Shown here piece after piece: positions 7,075-16,000 of a stretch of 36,560 nt of DNA. This DNA is from Tannerella sp. (lineage in GTDB: Bacteria; Bacteroidota; Bacteroidia; Bacteroidales; Tannerellaceae), in NCBI GenBank assembly GCA_031276675.1, contig JAISMO010000136.1:1-36560 (forward strand). The letters are read 5' to 3'. The notes beneath the pieces were generated by a model, which saw only the letters and a list, made by a program, of their open reading frames with translations, searched no databases and had not been told where the DNA came from. Within the stretch, counting starts at the first letter, position 1; each line of letters begins with the position of its first letter. The position numbers were made by a program, and so were the translations under genes.

Positions 7075-8670
7075 ATGACAAACTTAGATTTGAGTAAGTA
7101 CGGCATTAACGGTAACATTCCGGTGGTGTATAATCCGTCTTATGAAGCGCTTTTTCAGGCTGAAACGGATCCGAAGAACGAGGGATTCGAAAAAGGAATA
7201 CTGACAAATACGGGCGCAGTTTCGGTGGATACGGGCAAATTTACCGGTCGTTCGCCGAAAGACCGCTATATCGTGAAGGATGCCGTCTCCGAGAAGACCA
7301 TCTGGTGGGACGGCAATATCAACAAGCCGGTGTCCACCGAAGTGTGGAACGACTTGAAGGCAAACACGCTCAAACAGTTAAACTCGGCTGATAAACTGTA
7401 TGTTGTGGACACGTATTGCGGCACCAACGAAGATACCCGCATGAAAGTGCGTTTCATTATGGAAGTGGCCTGGCAGGCTCATTTCGTAACGAACATGTTT
7501 ATCCGTCCCTCGCACTATGAACTCTCCAACTACGGCGAGCCTGATTTCGTCGTATTCAACGGCTCCAAAACGACCGACCCGAACTGGAAAGAACACGGGT
7601 TGAACTCGGAAGTATACGTGCTGTTCAACCTGACCGAGAGGGAACAGATCATCGGTGGCACGTGGTATGGCGGCGAAATGAAAAAAGGCATGTTCTCGAT
7701 GCAGAACTACTACCTGCCCCTGAAGGGTATCGCCTCCATGCACTGCTCGGCCAACGTGGGCAAGGACGGCGATGTAGCCATCTTTTTCGGTTTGTCCGGA
7801 ACGGGTAAAACCACGCTTTCCGCCGATCCGAAACGCTTCCTGATCGGCGACGACGAACATGGCTGGGACGACAACGGTGTATTCAATTATGAAGGCGGCT
7901 GCTATGCAAAAGTAATCGACCTGAGCAGGGAAAATGAACCGGATATCTGGCGTGCCATCCGTCGGGACGCCCTGCTGGAAAATGTAACGGTGAAAGAAGA
8001 CGGAACGCCCGATTACTCGAAAGCGGCATCCAAAACGGAAAATACCCGCGTGTCCTATCCGATTTACCATATCAGCAAAATCGTGCTGCCTTCCCGCGCC
8101 GGCCACGCAAGCAAAATCATCTACCTGAGCGCCGATGCCTTTGGCGTACTTCCTCCGGTGTCTATCCTGGACGAAAAATCGGCTCAATACCACTTCCTCT
8201 GTGGCTATACATCCAAGCTGGCCGGTACGGAACGCGGTATTACCGAACCGGTTCCGTCCTTCTCGCCGGCTTTCGGCGAAGCGTTCCTGACGCTGCATCC
8301 CACGCAGTATGCAAGCGTACTGGCTCAAAAGATGAAGAAACATAACGCTACGGCCTATCTGGTCAACACCGGCTGGAATGGAACGGGTAAACGCATCTCC
8401 ATCAAGGATACACGTGCGATTATCGATGCCATCATCGACGGTTCCATTGAAAAGGCGGAAAAAATACATATCCCGGTTTTGAATCTGTATGTTCCCGCAA
8501 AACTGAACAATGTGTCCGAAGGGATTCTGGATCCGCGAAACACCTATGCCCGTGTGTCGGAATGGGAAGAAAAGGCAAAATCGCTGGCGGCCAAGTATAT
8601 CAAGAATTTTGAACAATATTGTGATACGGAAGCGGGAAAAGCCCTGATTCCTTCCGGCCCGCAGTTGTAA
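7075..8670 (+). CDS. pckA: Phosphoenolpyruvate carboxykinase (ATP)
   Basis: PckA interconverts oxaloacetate + ATP with PEP + CO2 + ADP. In Bacteroidales it often runs in the CO2-fixing direction on the way to succinate. The protein is 531 residues, the normal length for the ATP-type enzyme. Signatures: [10 protein letters not shown] near residue 60 for substrate binding, the P-loop [14 protein letters not shown] at about 239-252, the metal/kinase-2 segment [11 protein letters not shown] with GGCYAK, and the downstream [20 protein letters not shown]. It is monocistronic, with its own promoter and a strong terminator. Codon use and length show nothing unusual. Confidence 0.98.
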   Translation: MTNLDLSKYGINGNIPVVYNPSYEALFQAETDPKNEGFEKGILTNTGAVSVDTGKFTGRSPKDRYIVKDAVSEKTIWWDGNINKPVSTEVWNDLKANTLKQLNSADKLYVVDTYCGTNEDTRMKVRFIMEVAWQAHFVTNMFIRPSHYELSNYGEPDFVVFNGSKTTDPNWKEHGLNSEVYVLFNLTEREQIIGGTWYGGEMKKGMFSMQNYYLPLKGIASMHCSANVGKDGDVAIFFGLSGTGKTTLSADPKRFLIGDDEHGWDDNGVFNYEGGCYAKVIDLSRENEPDIWRAIRRDALLENVTVKEDGTPDYSKAASKTENTRVSYPIYHISKIVLPSRAGHASKIIYLSADAFGVLPPVSILDEKSAQYHFLCGYTSKLAGTERGITEPVPSFSPAFGEAFLTLHPTQYASVLAQKMKKHNATAYLVNTGWNGTGKRISIKDTRAIIDAIIDGSIEKAEKIHIPVLNLYVPAKLNNVSEGILDPRNTYARVSEWEEKAKSLAAKYIKNFEQYCDTEAGKALIPSGPQL

Positions 8671-8695
8671 TTAACCGGCTGAACCGTAACCTGAA

Positions 8696-8728
8696 ACGCA
8701 GCGCCCGCAAGGTGCTGCGTTTTTTTTA
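8696..8728 (+). terminator. Strong intrinsic terminator of pckA
   Basis: A 10-bp stem ACGCAGCGCC / GGTGCTGCGT around the loop CGCAA, followed by a run of eight T. It lies 26 bp after the pckA stop. Confidence 0.93.
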
Positions 8729-8784
8729 ACGTAAGGAGCGGATAAATATAGCTTAAAAAATAAAGGTAAGTTAGAGTTTGTTAT

Positions 8785-8792
8785 TATCTTTA
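8785..8792 (+). promoter_or_regulatory. Possible -7 box for the thioredoxin-fold lipoprotein gene
   Basis: TATCTTTA, one mismatch from TAnnTTTG, 36 bp before the ATG, which is the usual distance in this window. No -33 element is evident. Confidence 0.35.
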
Positions 8793-8820
8793 CGCCAAAT
8801 TTCGTTTTCATATAAATGAC

Positions 8821-9918
8821 ATGTTAAAGAAAATACTGATATTGCTTGCCTGTGTGCTCTTTTCCTGTATGGAAGAAGCGGTTTACTCGGTAAAAGTAAG
8901 ACTTGACAATCTGGAAGGGAAAGAGGTCTATGCCGTGTTTGAAGCCGACGACATGAAAAAGATTGATACGCTGTCCGCTTTGGGGATGAATGAATTTACC
9001 CTTACGGAGATGGAAGAAAATTTCCGTTCGCTGACCCTGTATTTTGAAAGCCCCGCGCAATGGATTACGATATATCTGGAACCCGGACGGCGAATCACCG
9101 TGACGGGAGATCTCCTTTATCCCGGATTGATCAGGGTGAAAGGCGGGAGAATCAACGACCTGCTTACCGAATTTCGGGAAAATGCATCCGCCCTGCTGAA
9201 GGAACAGACGGATCTTGTGAAGATCCTCAATTCCCCGCAGGAAGAGCCAAACTCCGGCAACAGCATTGCCCGTCTGACCAATATCCGTCATGAACTTTCC
9301 CTCCTGGCAGATGCGTTCATCAGAAAATATCCCGACGAAGGGGCGTCCGCCGTATTGATTCAGGAATACTTTTTCGATCAGGAAACGCCCTTTGTGACAG
9401 AGGCCTATCTGGACCTGCTGAGTCCGGAACTGAACGGCTTCCATGTTGTCGGGGAGTTGAGAGAGGGCGTTGAAAAAGCGAAACGGACCGTGCCCGGCGC
9501 GAAGGCGCCCGAGTTTGCCGTAACCGCCCTGGATGGCGCCTCTTTCCGCCCGGATTCCTTTGCCGGACGTCACTTTATCCTGGCTTTTGTGTCCGACTGG
9601 TCGGACAACGGTCCGGCAGACCGGATGCTGCTCGGCGAAATCCGCTCGGCCTGTCCGGCGAACAGGCTGGAAATCCTGGCCGTCAGTCTGGACGAAGACC
9701 CGCGGCCGGTGCGGGAACGGATTCGCAGAGATTCCCTCGCATGGAACCTCGTGATTGACTCGTCCGGAGAAGCCATCGAACTGATGGATTTATACAATGT
9801 AAACATCATACCCTGTTATTATTTAATGGACAGCGAGGGGAGAATCCTCCTGAAAACGGAAAACGGTATCGAACTGAAGCAGGTGCTGCATAGGGAAGGG
9901 CTGACGAAAGACAACTGA
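8821..9918 (+). CDS. DUF4369/thioredoxin-fold lipoprotein lacking the CXXC active site
   Basis: A 365-residue exported protein with an N-terminal lipoprotein signal (MLKKILILLACVLFSC). Residues about 22-115 look like the DUF4369 beta-rich domain common in Bacteroidetes. Residues about 220-365 form a thioredoxin/TlpA-like fold: APEFAVTALDG, then FILAFVSDWSDNGPADRM, and the cis-Pro region NIIPCYYLMDSEGRILLK. Where relatives have WCxxC this protein reads WSDNG, so both redox cysteines are missing. Thiol oxidoreductase activity is therefore unlikely; a binding or chaperone role is possible. It lies between the pckA terminator and the ComM-like gene, 32 bp before the latter, so the two may be co-transcribed. 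Confidence 0.85.
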   Translation: MLKKILILLACVLFSCMEEAVYSVKVRLDNLEGKEVYAVFEADDMKKIDTLSALGMNEFTLTEMEENFRSLTLYFESPAQWITIYLEPGRRITVTGDLLYPGLIRVKGGRINDLLTEFRENASALLKEQTDLVKILNSPQEEPNSGNSIARLTNIRHELSLLADAFIRKYPDEGASAVLIQEYFFDQETPFVTEAYLDLLSPELNGFHVVGELREGVEKAKRTVPGAKAPEFAVTALDGASFRPDSFAGRHFILAFVSDWSDNGPADRMLLGEIRSACPANRLEILAVSLDEDPRPVRERIRRDSLAWNLVIDSSGEAIELMDLYNVNIIPCYYLMDSEGRILLKTENGIELKQVLHREGLTKDN

Positions 9919-9950
9919 CATGGAGACGGCATGAAAGAAAGGAAAACCTT

Positions 9951-11495
9951 ATGTTAGTCAAAACCTTTGCAGCTGCGGTTCAGGGCATTTCCGCCACAAA
10001 GATTACCATCGAAGTCAGTTCAACCCGGGGGATACAGTTTTTTCTGGTCGGGCTGCCCGACGTGGCCGTGCGCGAAAGCCACGAACGGATTATTTCCGCC
10101 CTGCAGGTGAACGGGTTGAATTTTCCGCGTACCCGCATTGTCATCAACATGGCGCCGGCAGACATCCGCAAGGAAGGTTCGGCATACGATTTGCCGCTGG
10201 CCATCGGCATCCTGGCAGCCGCCGAAGAAGTCGGGCTGGATACGGACCGGCTGGAAGAATACCTCCTGATGGGCGAGCTCTCGCTGGACGGCAGCCTGCA
10301 ACCGGTCAAAGGCGCCCTGCCCATTGCCATCAAGGCCCGGGAAGAGGGCTTCAAGGGCCTGATCGTTCCGAAACAGAACGCGCGGGAAGCGGCCGTGGTC
10401 AACAACCTGAATGTCTATGGAGCCGAAAACATCCGGGAAGTCATTGACTTTTTCTGCGGAAAAGAATCGCTGACCCTTACGACGGTCAATACCAGGGAAG
10501 AGTTTTACGCGCGCCAGCAGCAGTTTGAGTGCGACTTTTCCGAGGTGCGCGGCCAGGAGAGCGTCAAACGCGCGCTGGAAGTAGCCGCCGCCGGTGGACA
10601 CAACATCATCCTGATCGGCCCGCCAGGCAGCGGAAAGTCCATGCTGGCCAAGCGGCTACCCTCCATCCTGCCGCCCTTCACGCTACAGGAGGCGCTCGAA
10701 ACCACCAAAATCCATTCCGTAGCCGGAAAGGTGGAGAAAAACACCTCACTGCTGGCACAGCGCCCCTTCCGTTCGCCGCATCACACCATCTCGGACGTCG
10801 CCATGGTTGGCGGAGGCACCTTTCCCCAGCCGGGCGAAATCAGCCTGGCGCATAACGGCGTCCTTTTCCTGGACGAACTGCCGGAATTTAACCGGAGTGT
10901 ACTCGAAGTCCTGCGCCAGCCGCTCGAAGACAGACGCATCGGCATTTCGCGCGCCCGTTTCGCCGTGGACTACCCGGCCAGTTTCATGCTGGTGGCCTCC
11001 ATGAACCCCTGTCCCTGCGGCTATTACAACCACCCCGAACGCCAGTGCCTCTGTCCGCCGGGCAGCGTGCGGAAATACATGAACCGCATCTCCGGGCCGC
11101 TGCTGGACCGGATTGACATCCAGATCGAAATCGTGCCCGTACCCTTTGAAAAAATATCCGGAAATCAGCCGGCAGAATCCAGTCAGGCTGTCCGCGAACG
11201 GGTCATACGCGCCCGCGAGATACAGAGCAAACGCTTTGCCTCGAACAAAAACACCTATTGCAATGCGCAGATGACCCCGCGGCAGCTGCATCAGTACGCC
11301 GTTCCCGACAGCGAGGGACTCGCGCGGCTGAAAAACGCCATGGAACGGCTCAGTCTTTCCGCCCGCGCCTACGACCGGATTCTGAAAGTCTCGCGAACAA
11401 TCGCCGACCTGGACGGCGCGGAGCATATCCGGTCACACCATCTTGCCGAAGCCATCAACTACCGCAACCTCGACCGCGAAGGATGGGGTGGCTGA
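9951..11495 (+). CDS. comM: YifB/ComM family Mg-chelatase-like AAA+ ATPase
   Basis: A 514-residue protein with the three-part layout of this family. The N-terminal Lon-protease-like domain is at about residues 1-170 (VQGISATKITIEVSSTRGIQ, FLVGLPDVAVRESHERI). The AAA+ domain has Walker A GPPGSGKSMLAKR at about 223 and Walker B VLFLDELPEF. The C-terminal part has the Cys-rich loop NPCPCGYYNHPERQCLCPPG and the closing SARAYDRILKVSRTIADLDG. ComM is a hexameric helicase that promotes branch migration during integration of transformed DNA in Haemophilus and Vibrio; in Bacteroidetes the role is inferred. It may form an operon with the preceding lipoprotein gene. Confidence 0.95.
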   Translation: MLVKTFAAAVQGISATKITIEVSSTRGIQFFLVGLPDVAVRESHERIISALQVNGLNFPRTRIVINMAPADIRKEGSAYDLPLAIGILAAAEEVGLDTDRLEEYLLMGELSLDGSLQPVKGALPIAIKAREEGFKGLIVPKQNAREAAVVNNLNVYGAENIREVIDFFCGKESLTLTTVNTREEFYARQQQFECDFSEVRGQESVKRALEVAAAGGHNIILIGPPGSGKSMLAKRLPSILPPFTLQEALETTKIHSVAGKVEKNTSLLAQRPFRSPHHTISDVAMVGGGTFPQPGEISLAHNGVLFLDELPEFNRSVLEVLRQPLEDRRIGISRARFAVDYPASFMLVASMNPCPCGYYNHPERQCLCPPGSVRKYMNRISGPLLDRIDIQIEIVPVPFEKISGNQPAESSQAVRERVIRAREIQSKRFASNKNTYCNAQMTPRQLHQYAVPDSEGLARLKNAMERLSLSARAYDRILKVSRTIADLDGAEHIRSHHLAEAINYRNLDREGWGG

Positions 11496-11637
11496 AAATA
11501 AAGCCATACCGCATGATTCGAAATGCCGGAAAGTTTTCCGGAGCCGGATTCGGAATACCCGTACCCTAACCGGATACGGACAGGTCAACCCACTTAATAA
11601 TATAATGTATGGCAGCCGCCCGCTCCGATGCCGCTCT
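11496..11637. other. Intergenic region after comM, with a palindrome
   Basis: No gene is seen. CCGGAAA-GT-TTTCCGG at 11526-11541 can form a short hairpin 31 bp after the comM stop, with no U-tract. It may mark the 3' end of the transcript. Immediately downstream is the 23-bp tandem array. Confidence 0.4.
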
Positions 11638-11729
11638 GCATCACGATGCGATGCAGGGCGGCATCACGATGCGATGCAGAGCAGCATCACGATCCGATGC
11701 AGGGCAGCATCACGATCCGATGCAGAGGG
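11638..11729. repeat. Four tandem 23-bp self-complementary repeats
   Basis: Units begin at 11638, 11661, 11684 and 11707. Each starts GCATCACGAT, then G or C, then CGATGCAG, and varies only at two or three positions. With the preceding T or following A, each unit contains TGCATC and GATGCA as an inverted repeat around 7 nt, so every unit can fold into a hairpin. A degenerate half unit (CTCCGATGC) lies just upstream. The period is not a multiple of three, and the short ORFs that cross it are not protein-like. It sits between comM and the efflux operon. Confidence 0.92.
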
Positions 11730-11816
11730 GGGCCGGTCGACTTCTCATGGAACCGGCATTTTCCCGTGTCCGGCCGGAACAGTCGGCGACAGACCGCACG
11801 TCTCGAAAAAAGAGTT

Positions 11817-11836
11817 AACCGGCAGTGGCCGGTTTT
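11817..11836 (+). terminator. Hairpin abutting the efflux operon promoter
   Basis: AACCGGC-AGTG-GCCGGTT followed by TT. It is a compact terminator-like hairpin that ends inside the -33 element of the efflux promoter. It may stop read-through from comM, or the palindrome may be a repressor operator for the efflux operon. Confidence 0.55.
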
Positions 11837-11864
11837 GGCGGTAGCTCAAAAACGCCTATCTTTG
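11834..11864 (+). promoter_or_regulatory. Consensus Bacteroidetes promoter of the RND efflux operon
   Basis: TTTG at 11834-11837, a 19-bp spacer, then TATCTTTG at 11857-11864: a full match to the -33/-7 consensus with ideal spacing. It is the best promoter in the window. It lies downstream of an in-frame ATG at 11825, so that ATG cannot be the start of the first gene. Confidence 0.85.
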
Positions 11865-11899
11865 CGCGGTTTACTTACAGTAATATAAAAAGATTTAGT

Positions 11900-13003
11900 A
11901 TGAGAATGATCCATGTGACGGCGGCAGTTGTGATGCTGCTGGCAGCGGTTTCGTGCGGCAGGAAACAGGCCGCTTCAAAGGAAACGCCGCCGGCATATCC
12001 CACGGCCACGGTTACGACCGGCCGGGCGGCATTGACCGCCGTTTATCCGGCAACCCTCCGCGGACGCGAAGACATCGAAATCCGTCCGCGTATCGACGGG
12101 TTCATTGAACAGATTTTTATTGACGAAGGCTCGACGGTGAAGCAGGGACAGATCCTGTTTAAAATCAACTCCCCACAGGCCGAGCAGGCGGTGACGGCGG
12201 CTCGGGCGGCCCTCGCCTCGGCCGAAGCGCAGGTGGCCACGGCCAGGCTGGACGTCGACCGCCTGAAGCCGCTGGCCGAAAAGGGGATCATCAGCCCCGT
12301 GCAGTTGGAAACCCGCCGCCATGCCCTCAGCGTCGCGCAGGCCGCTCATGCGCAGGCCGTCGCACAGCTCGGAAACGCCGAGGCCACGCTCTCGTGGACC
12401 TCCGTGACCAGCCCCGTCAACGGCTCCGTGGGCGCCCTGCCTTACCGCAAAGGCAGCCTGGTGAACAGTCAGCACACCCTCACGACCGTGGCCAACACCG
12501 CGAGCATCTATGCCTGTTTCTCACTCAACGAGAAGGCGCTGGCCGAATTTCTGGCCGCCCTCGAAGGCGAAACGCAGGACGAGAAACTGAAACATGCGCC
12601 GGAAATCACCCTCACCCTGGCCGACGGAACGGTCTATCCCCACAGGGGACGGATAGAAACCGTCACCGGCACGGTGAACGTTGCCACCGGCAGCGCCGGC
12701 TTCCGCGCCGAATTTCCCAACCGGAAAGGCCTTCTGCGCAGCGGCGCAAGCGGGAAAATCACCATCCCCACGTTTCATGACGGCGTCCTCCTGATTCCCC
12801 AGAAAGCAACCTTTGCCCGGCAGGACAAGGTGTTTGTCTATGTCGTGGAAGACGGCAGGGCGCGGCAGCGCCTGATCACGGTCACCCCGACGCCTGACGG
12901 ACAGACCTGCCTCGTGCACAGCGGTCTGAGCGCGGGCGAACGCATCGTGACCGACGGCGTGGCGACGCTCTCCGACGGAATGGAAATCACGGTTGACAAC
13001 TAA
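11900..13003 (+). CDS. RND efflux periplasmic adaptor (membrane fusion protein) lipoprotein
   Basis: A 367-residue adaptor of the AcrA/MexA family that links the inner-membrane pump to the outer-membrane channel. It starts MRMIHVTAAVVMLLAAVSCG, a lipoprotein signal with Cys19. The order is family-typical: a beta-barrel and lipoyl half (IRPRIDGFIEQIFIDEGSTV, then KQGQILFKINS), an alpha-helical hairpin rich in Ala and Gln (about residues 85-150), the second lipoyl half (TSVTSPVNGSVG), and a membrane-proximal domain (RIVTDGVATLSDGMEITV). The ATG at 11900 lies 36 bp after the -7 box and starts the signal peptide directly. The next gene follows after 15 bp, so this is the first gene of an operon. 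Confidence 0.95.
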   Translation: MRMIHVTAAVVMLLAAVSCGRKQAASKETPPAYPTATVTTGRAALTAVYPATLRGREDIEIRPRIDGFIEQIFIDEGSTVKQGQILFKINSPQAEQAVTAARAALASAEAQVATARLDVDRLKPLAEKGIISPVQLETRRHALSVAQAAHAQAVAQLGNAEATLSWTSVTSPVNGSVGALPYRKGSLVNSQHTLTTVANTASIYACFSLNEKALAEFLAALEGETQDEKLKHAPEITLTLADGTVYPHRGRIETVTGTVNVATGSAGFRAEFPNRKGLLRSGASGKITIPTFHDGVLLIPQKATFARQDKVFVYVVEDGRARQRLITVTPTPDGQTCLVHSGLSAGERIVTDGVATLSDGMEITVDN

Positions 13004-13018
13004 TCTTCCCCAACGCTT

Positions 13019-16000
13019 ATGTTAAAGACTTTTATAGACCGGCCGGTACTCTCGACGGTGATCTCCATCCTCATCGTGGTACTGGGGATGATAGGCCTGT
13101 TCATGCTGCCGGTGGAACAGTATCCCGACATTGCGCCGCCCACCGTGCGCGTATGGGCCAACTATCCGGGCGCGAACGCGGATGTGGTGATGAACTCCGT
13201 CGTGATCCCGCTGGAGGAGCAGATCAACGGGGTGGAGGGCATGACGTACATGACCTCGTCGGCATCGAACAACGGATCGGCCCAGATTACCGTATTTTTT
13301 GAAAAAGGCATCAATCCGGACATCGCCTCGGTGAACGTGCAGAACCAGGTGGCGCGCGCCACGCCGCTGCTGCCGCAGGAGGTGACGCAAATCGGCGTCA
13401 CCGTGCGCAAGCAGCAAAGTTCCAACATCCTGATGATTAACTTCACCACCGACAACCCGGACTATGACCAGACGTTTATCCAGAACTACGCCAATATCCA
13501 CCTCCTGCCGCCCATCAAGCGGGTCAGGGGCGTGGGCGACGCCAACGTCTACGGCGCGCGCGACTACTCGATGCGCATCTGGCTCAAGCCCGACGTCATG
13601 GCCGCCTGCCGGCTGACGCCGCAGGAAGTCGTCGCCGCCCTGCAGGAGCAGAACATCGAAGCGGCGCCCGGCGAACTGGGACAGGAAAGCAGCCAGAGTT
13701 TCCAGTACACGCTCAAATATACCGGAAGGCTGAAGACGGCGCCCGCATTCGAGGACATCATCGTGCGTTCGGAGCAGGGGCAGATACTCCGCCTGCGCGA
13801 CGTGGCACGGGTGGAACTCGGTTCGCTCAACTACAACGTCGCCTCGCATCTGAACGGCAATCCCTCGGTGACCATCGGCATCAACCAGACGGCCGGTTCC
13901 AACGCCCGCGAGGTCATCAACCACATCAAGACCGTTCTGCAGGAGGCGGCCGCCTCTTTCCCGCCCGGCCTGAAGATTGTCTACGTGCAGGACGCCAACG
14001 AATTTCTCGACGCCTCCATCAACAAGGTTGTCCATACGCTGATCGAAGCCTTTATCCTGGTATTCGTCGTGGTACTGATCTTCCTGCAAAACTTCCGCTC
14101 CACGCTGATTCCGGCCATCGCCGTGCCGGTAGCCATCATCGGCACGTTTTTCTTCCTGCAACTCTTCGGCTTTTCGGTCAACCTGCTGACGCTCTTTGCG
14201 CTTGTGCTGGCGATCGGCATTGTGGTGGACGACGCCATCGTGGTGGTCGAAGCCGTACATGCGCAGCTTGACGCGGGTATGACCAACCCCCGTGAGGCTG
14301 CTGTCAAGGCCATGAAGGAAATCGCGCCGGCCATCGTCTCCATCACGCTGGTGATGTCGGCCGTCTTCCTCCCCGTCAGCTTCATCGGAGGAACCTCCGG
14401 CGTGTTTTACAGACAGTTCGGCCTGACGCTGGCCGTAGCCATCCTCCTGTCAGCCGTCAACGCGCTTACGCTCAGTCCGGCCCTGTGTGCGCTGTTCCTG
14501 AAAAGCCATCCGGGGGAAGAGGAAGGAAAACGCCGGAAAGGACGCCTGAACCGCCTTGCCAACCTGTTTAATGCCGGCTTTCGGGCAACGACCGGCAGCT
14601 ACGGGCAGTCGCTCCGTTTCCTGGGCAAGCGCGGCCACCGCTGGATAACGGTGACGCTGCTGCTCGTGATGACGGCCCTCCTGTTCGGCCTGATGCGGAC
14701 GATTCCGACCGGCTTCGTGCCGCAGGAAGACAGCGGCGGGGTGATGGGGATGATTACCCTGGCGCCGGGTGCATCGCTCGAACGTACGCAGGAGGTGGTG
14801 AAACAGGTTGCCGACATCGCGCACGGCATTGAACACGTGCAGTATGTGGCCGACCTTGCGGGCGTGAATTTCATGAGCGGCGTGGGCAGTTCCTATGCCA
14901 CCGTCCAGATTAAAATGGACCCGTGGGACAGGCGGAAGATCACGACCAATCAGGTGGCCGCCCTCCTGAAAGAGAAAACGGAGGACATCAAAGACGCCAC
15001 GTTTATTTTCATGGGGACGCCGACCCTGCAAGGCTTCGGCCTGAGTAACGGCGTGGAACTGCAGATGCAGGACCGCACGGGCGGTGATATCAACCGCTTC
15101 TTCGACGTGACGAACCGCTTCCTGGCCGCCATGCGCCGCCGACCGGAGGTGATGATGGCCATGACGACCTTTAACCCCAACTTCCCCCAGAAACAGCTCG
15201 AAGCCAATATCCCCAAAATCAAGGAAGCGGGGCTGACGCTCACTCAGGTCATGTCGACGTTACAGGCATACGTGGGCAGCATGTACGTCTCCAACTTCAA
15301 CCTCTACGGCAAACAGTTTCGCGTCATGGTGCAGGCAGCCCCGGAATACAGGGAAAAACTGGAAGACCTGGACCGCTATTTCGTGCGCACGGCATCGGGC
15401 GAGATGGCGCCGGTGACGGAGTTCCTGACCGTCACGGACATCACCGCCCCGCAAACGCTGAACCGCTTCAACATGTATTCGTCGATGAACGTCACCATCA
15501 TGCCCGACTTTACCGAAGGCTATGCCACGGGTAACGTGCTGGCGGCCGTCGAGGAGGTGGCGCGCGAGGTGCTGCCGGAAAATTATACCTATGACTACTC
15601 CGGCATGACGCGCGAGGAAGTGAAAAGCGGCGGACAGACCTACCTGATATTTGCCCTCTGTCTGATTTTCGTCTACCTGCTGCTGGCCGCCCTCTACGAG
15701 AGCTATATCCTGCCGCTGGCCGTGATCGGTTCGCTGCCGGTCGGACTGGCGGGCGTCTTTATCTCCGTTTCCGGCGGGCTGGCGCTGGGTACGGGTATCG
15801 TAAACAATATCTATGTGCAGATTTCACTGATCATGCTGATAGGGATGCTGGCCAAGAACGCGATTCTGATTGTGGAATACGCCGTGCAGCGCCGGCAGCA
15901 GGGGATGAGCATCGTTGAGGCGGCGGTTGGCGGAGCCGTGGCGCGGTTGCGTCCGATTCTGATGACGTCGTTTGCCCTGATATTCGGCTTGATGCCGCTG

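Noticed and set aside
11825..11899. Upstream ATG extension of the efflux adaptor
   Set aside because: The consensus promoter lies inside this stretch, and the lipoprotein signal begins at 11900.
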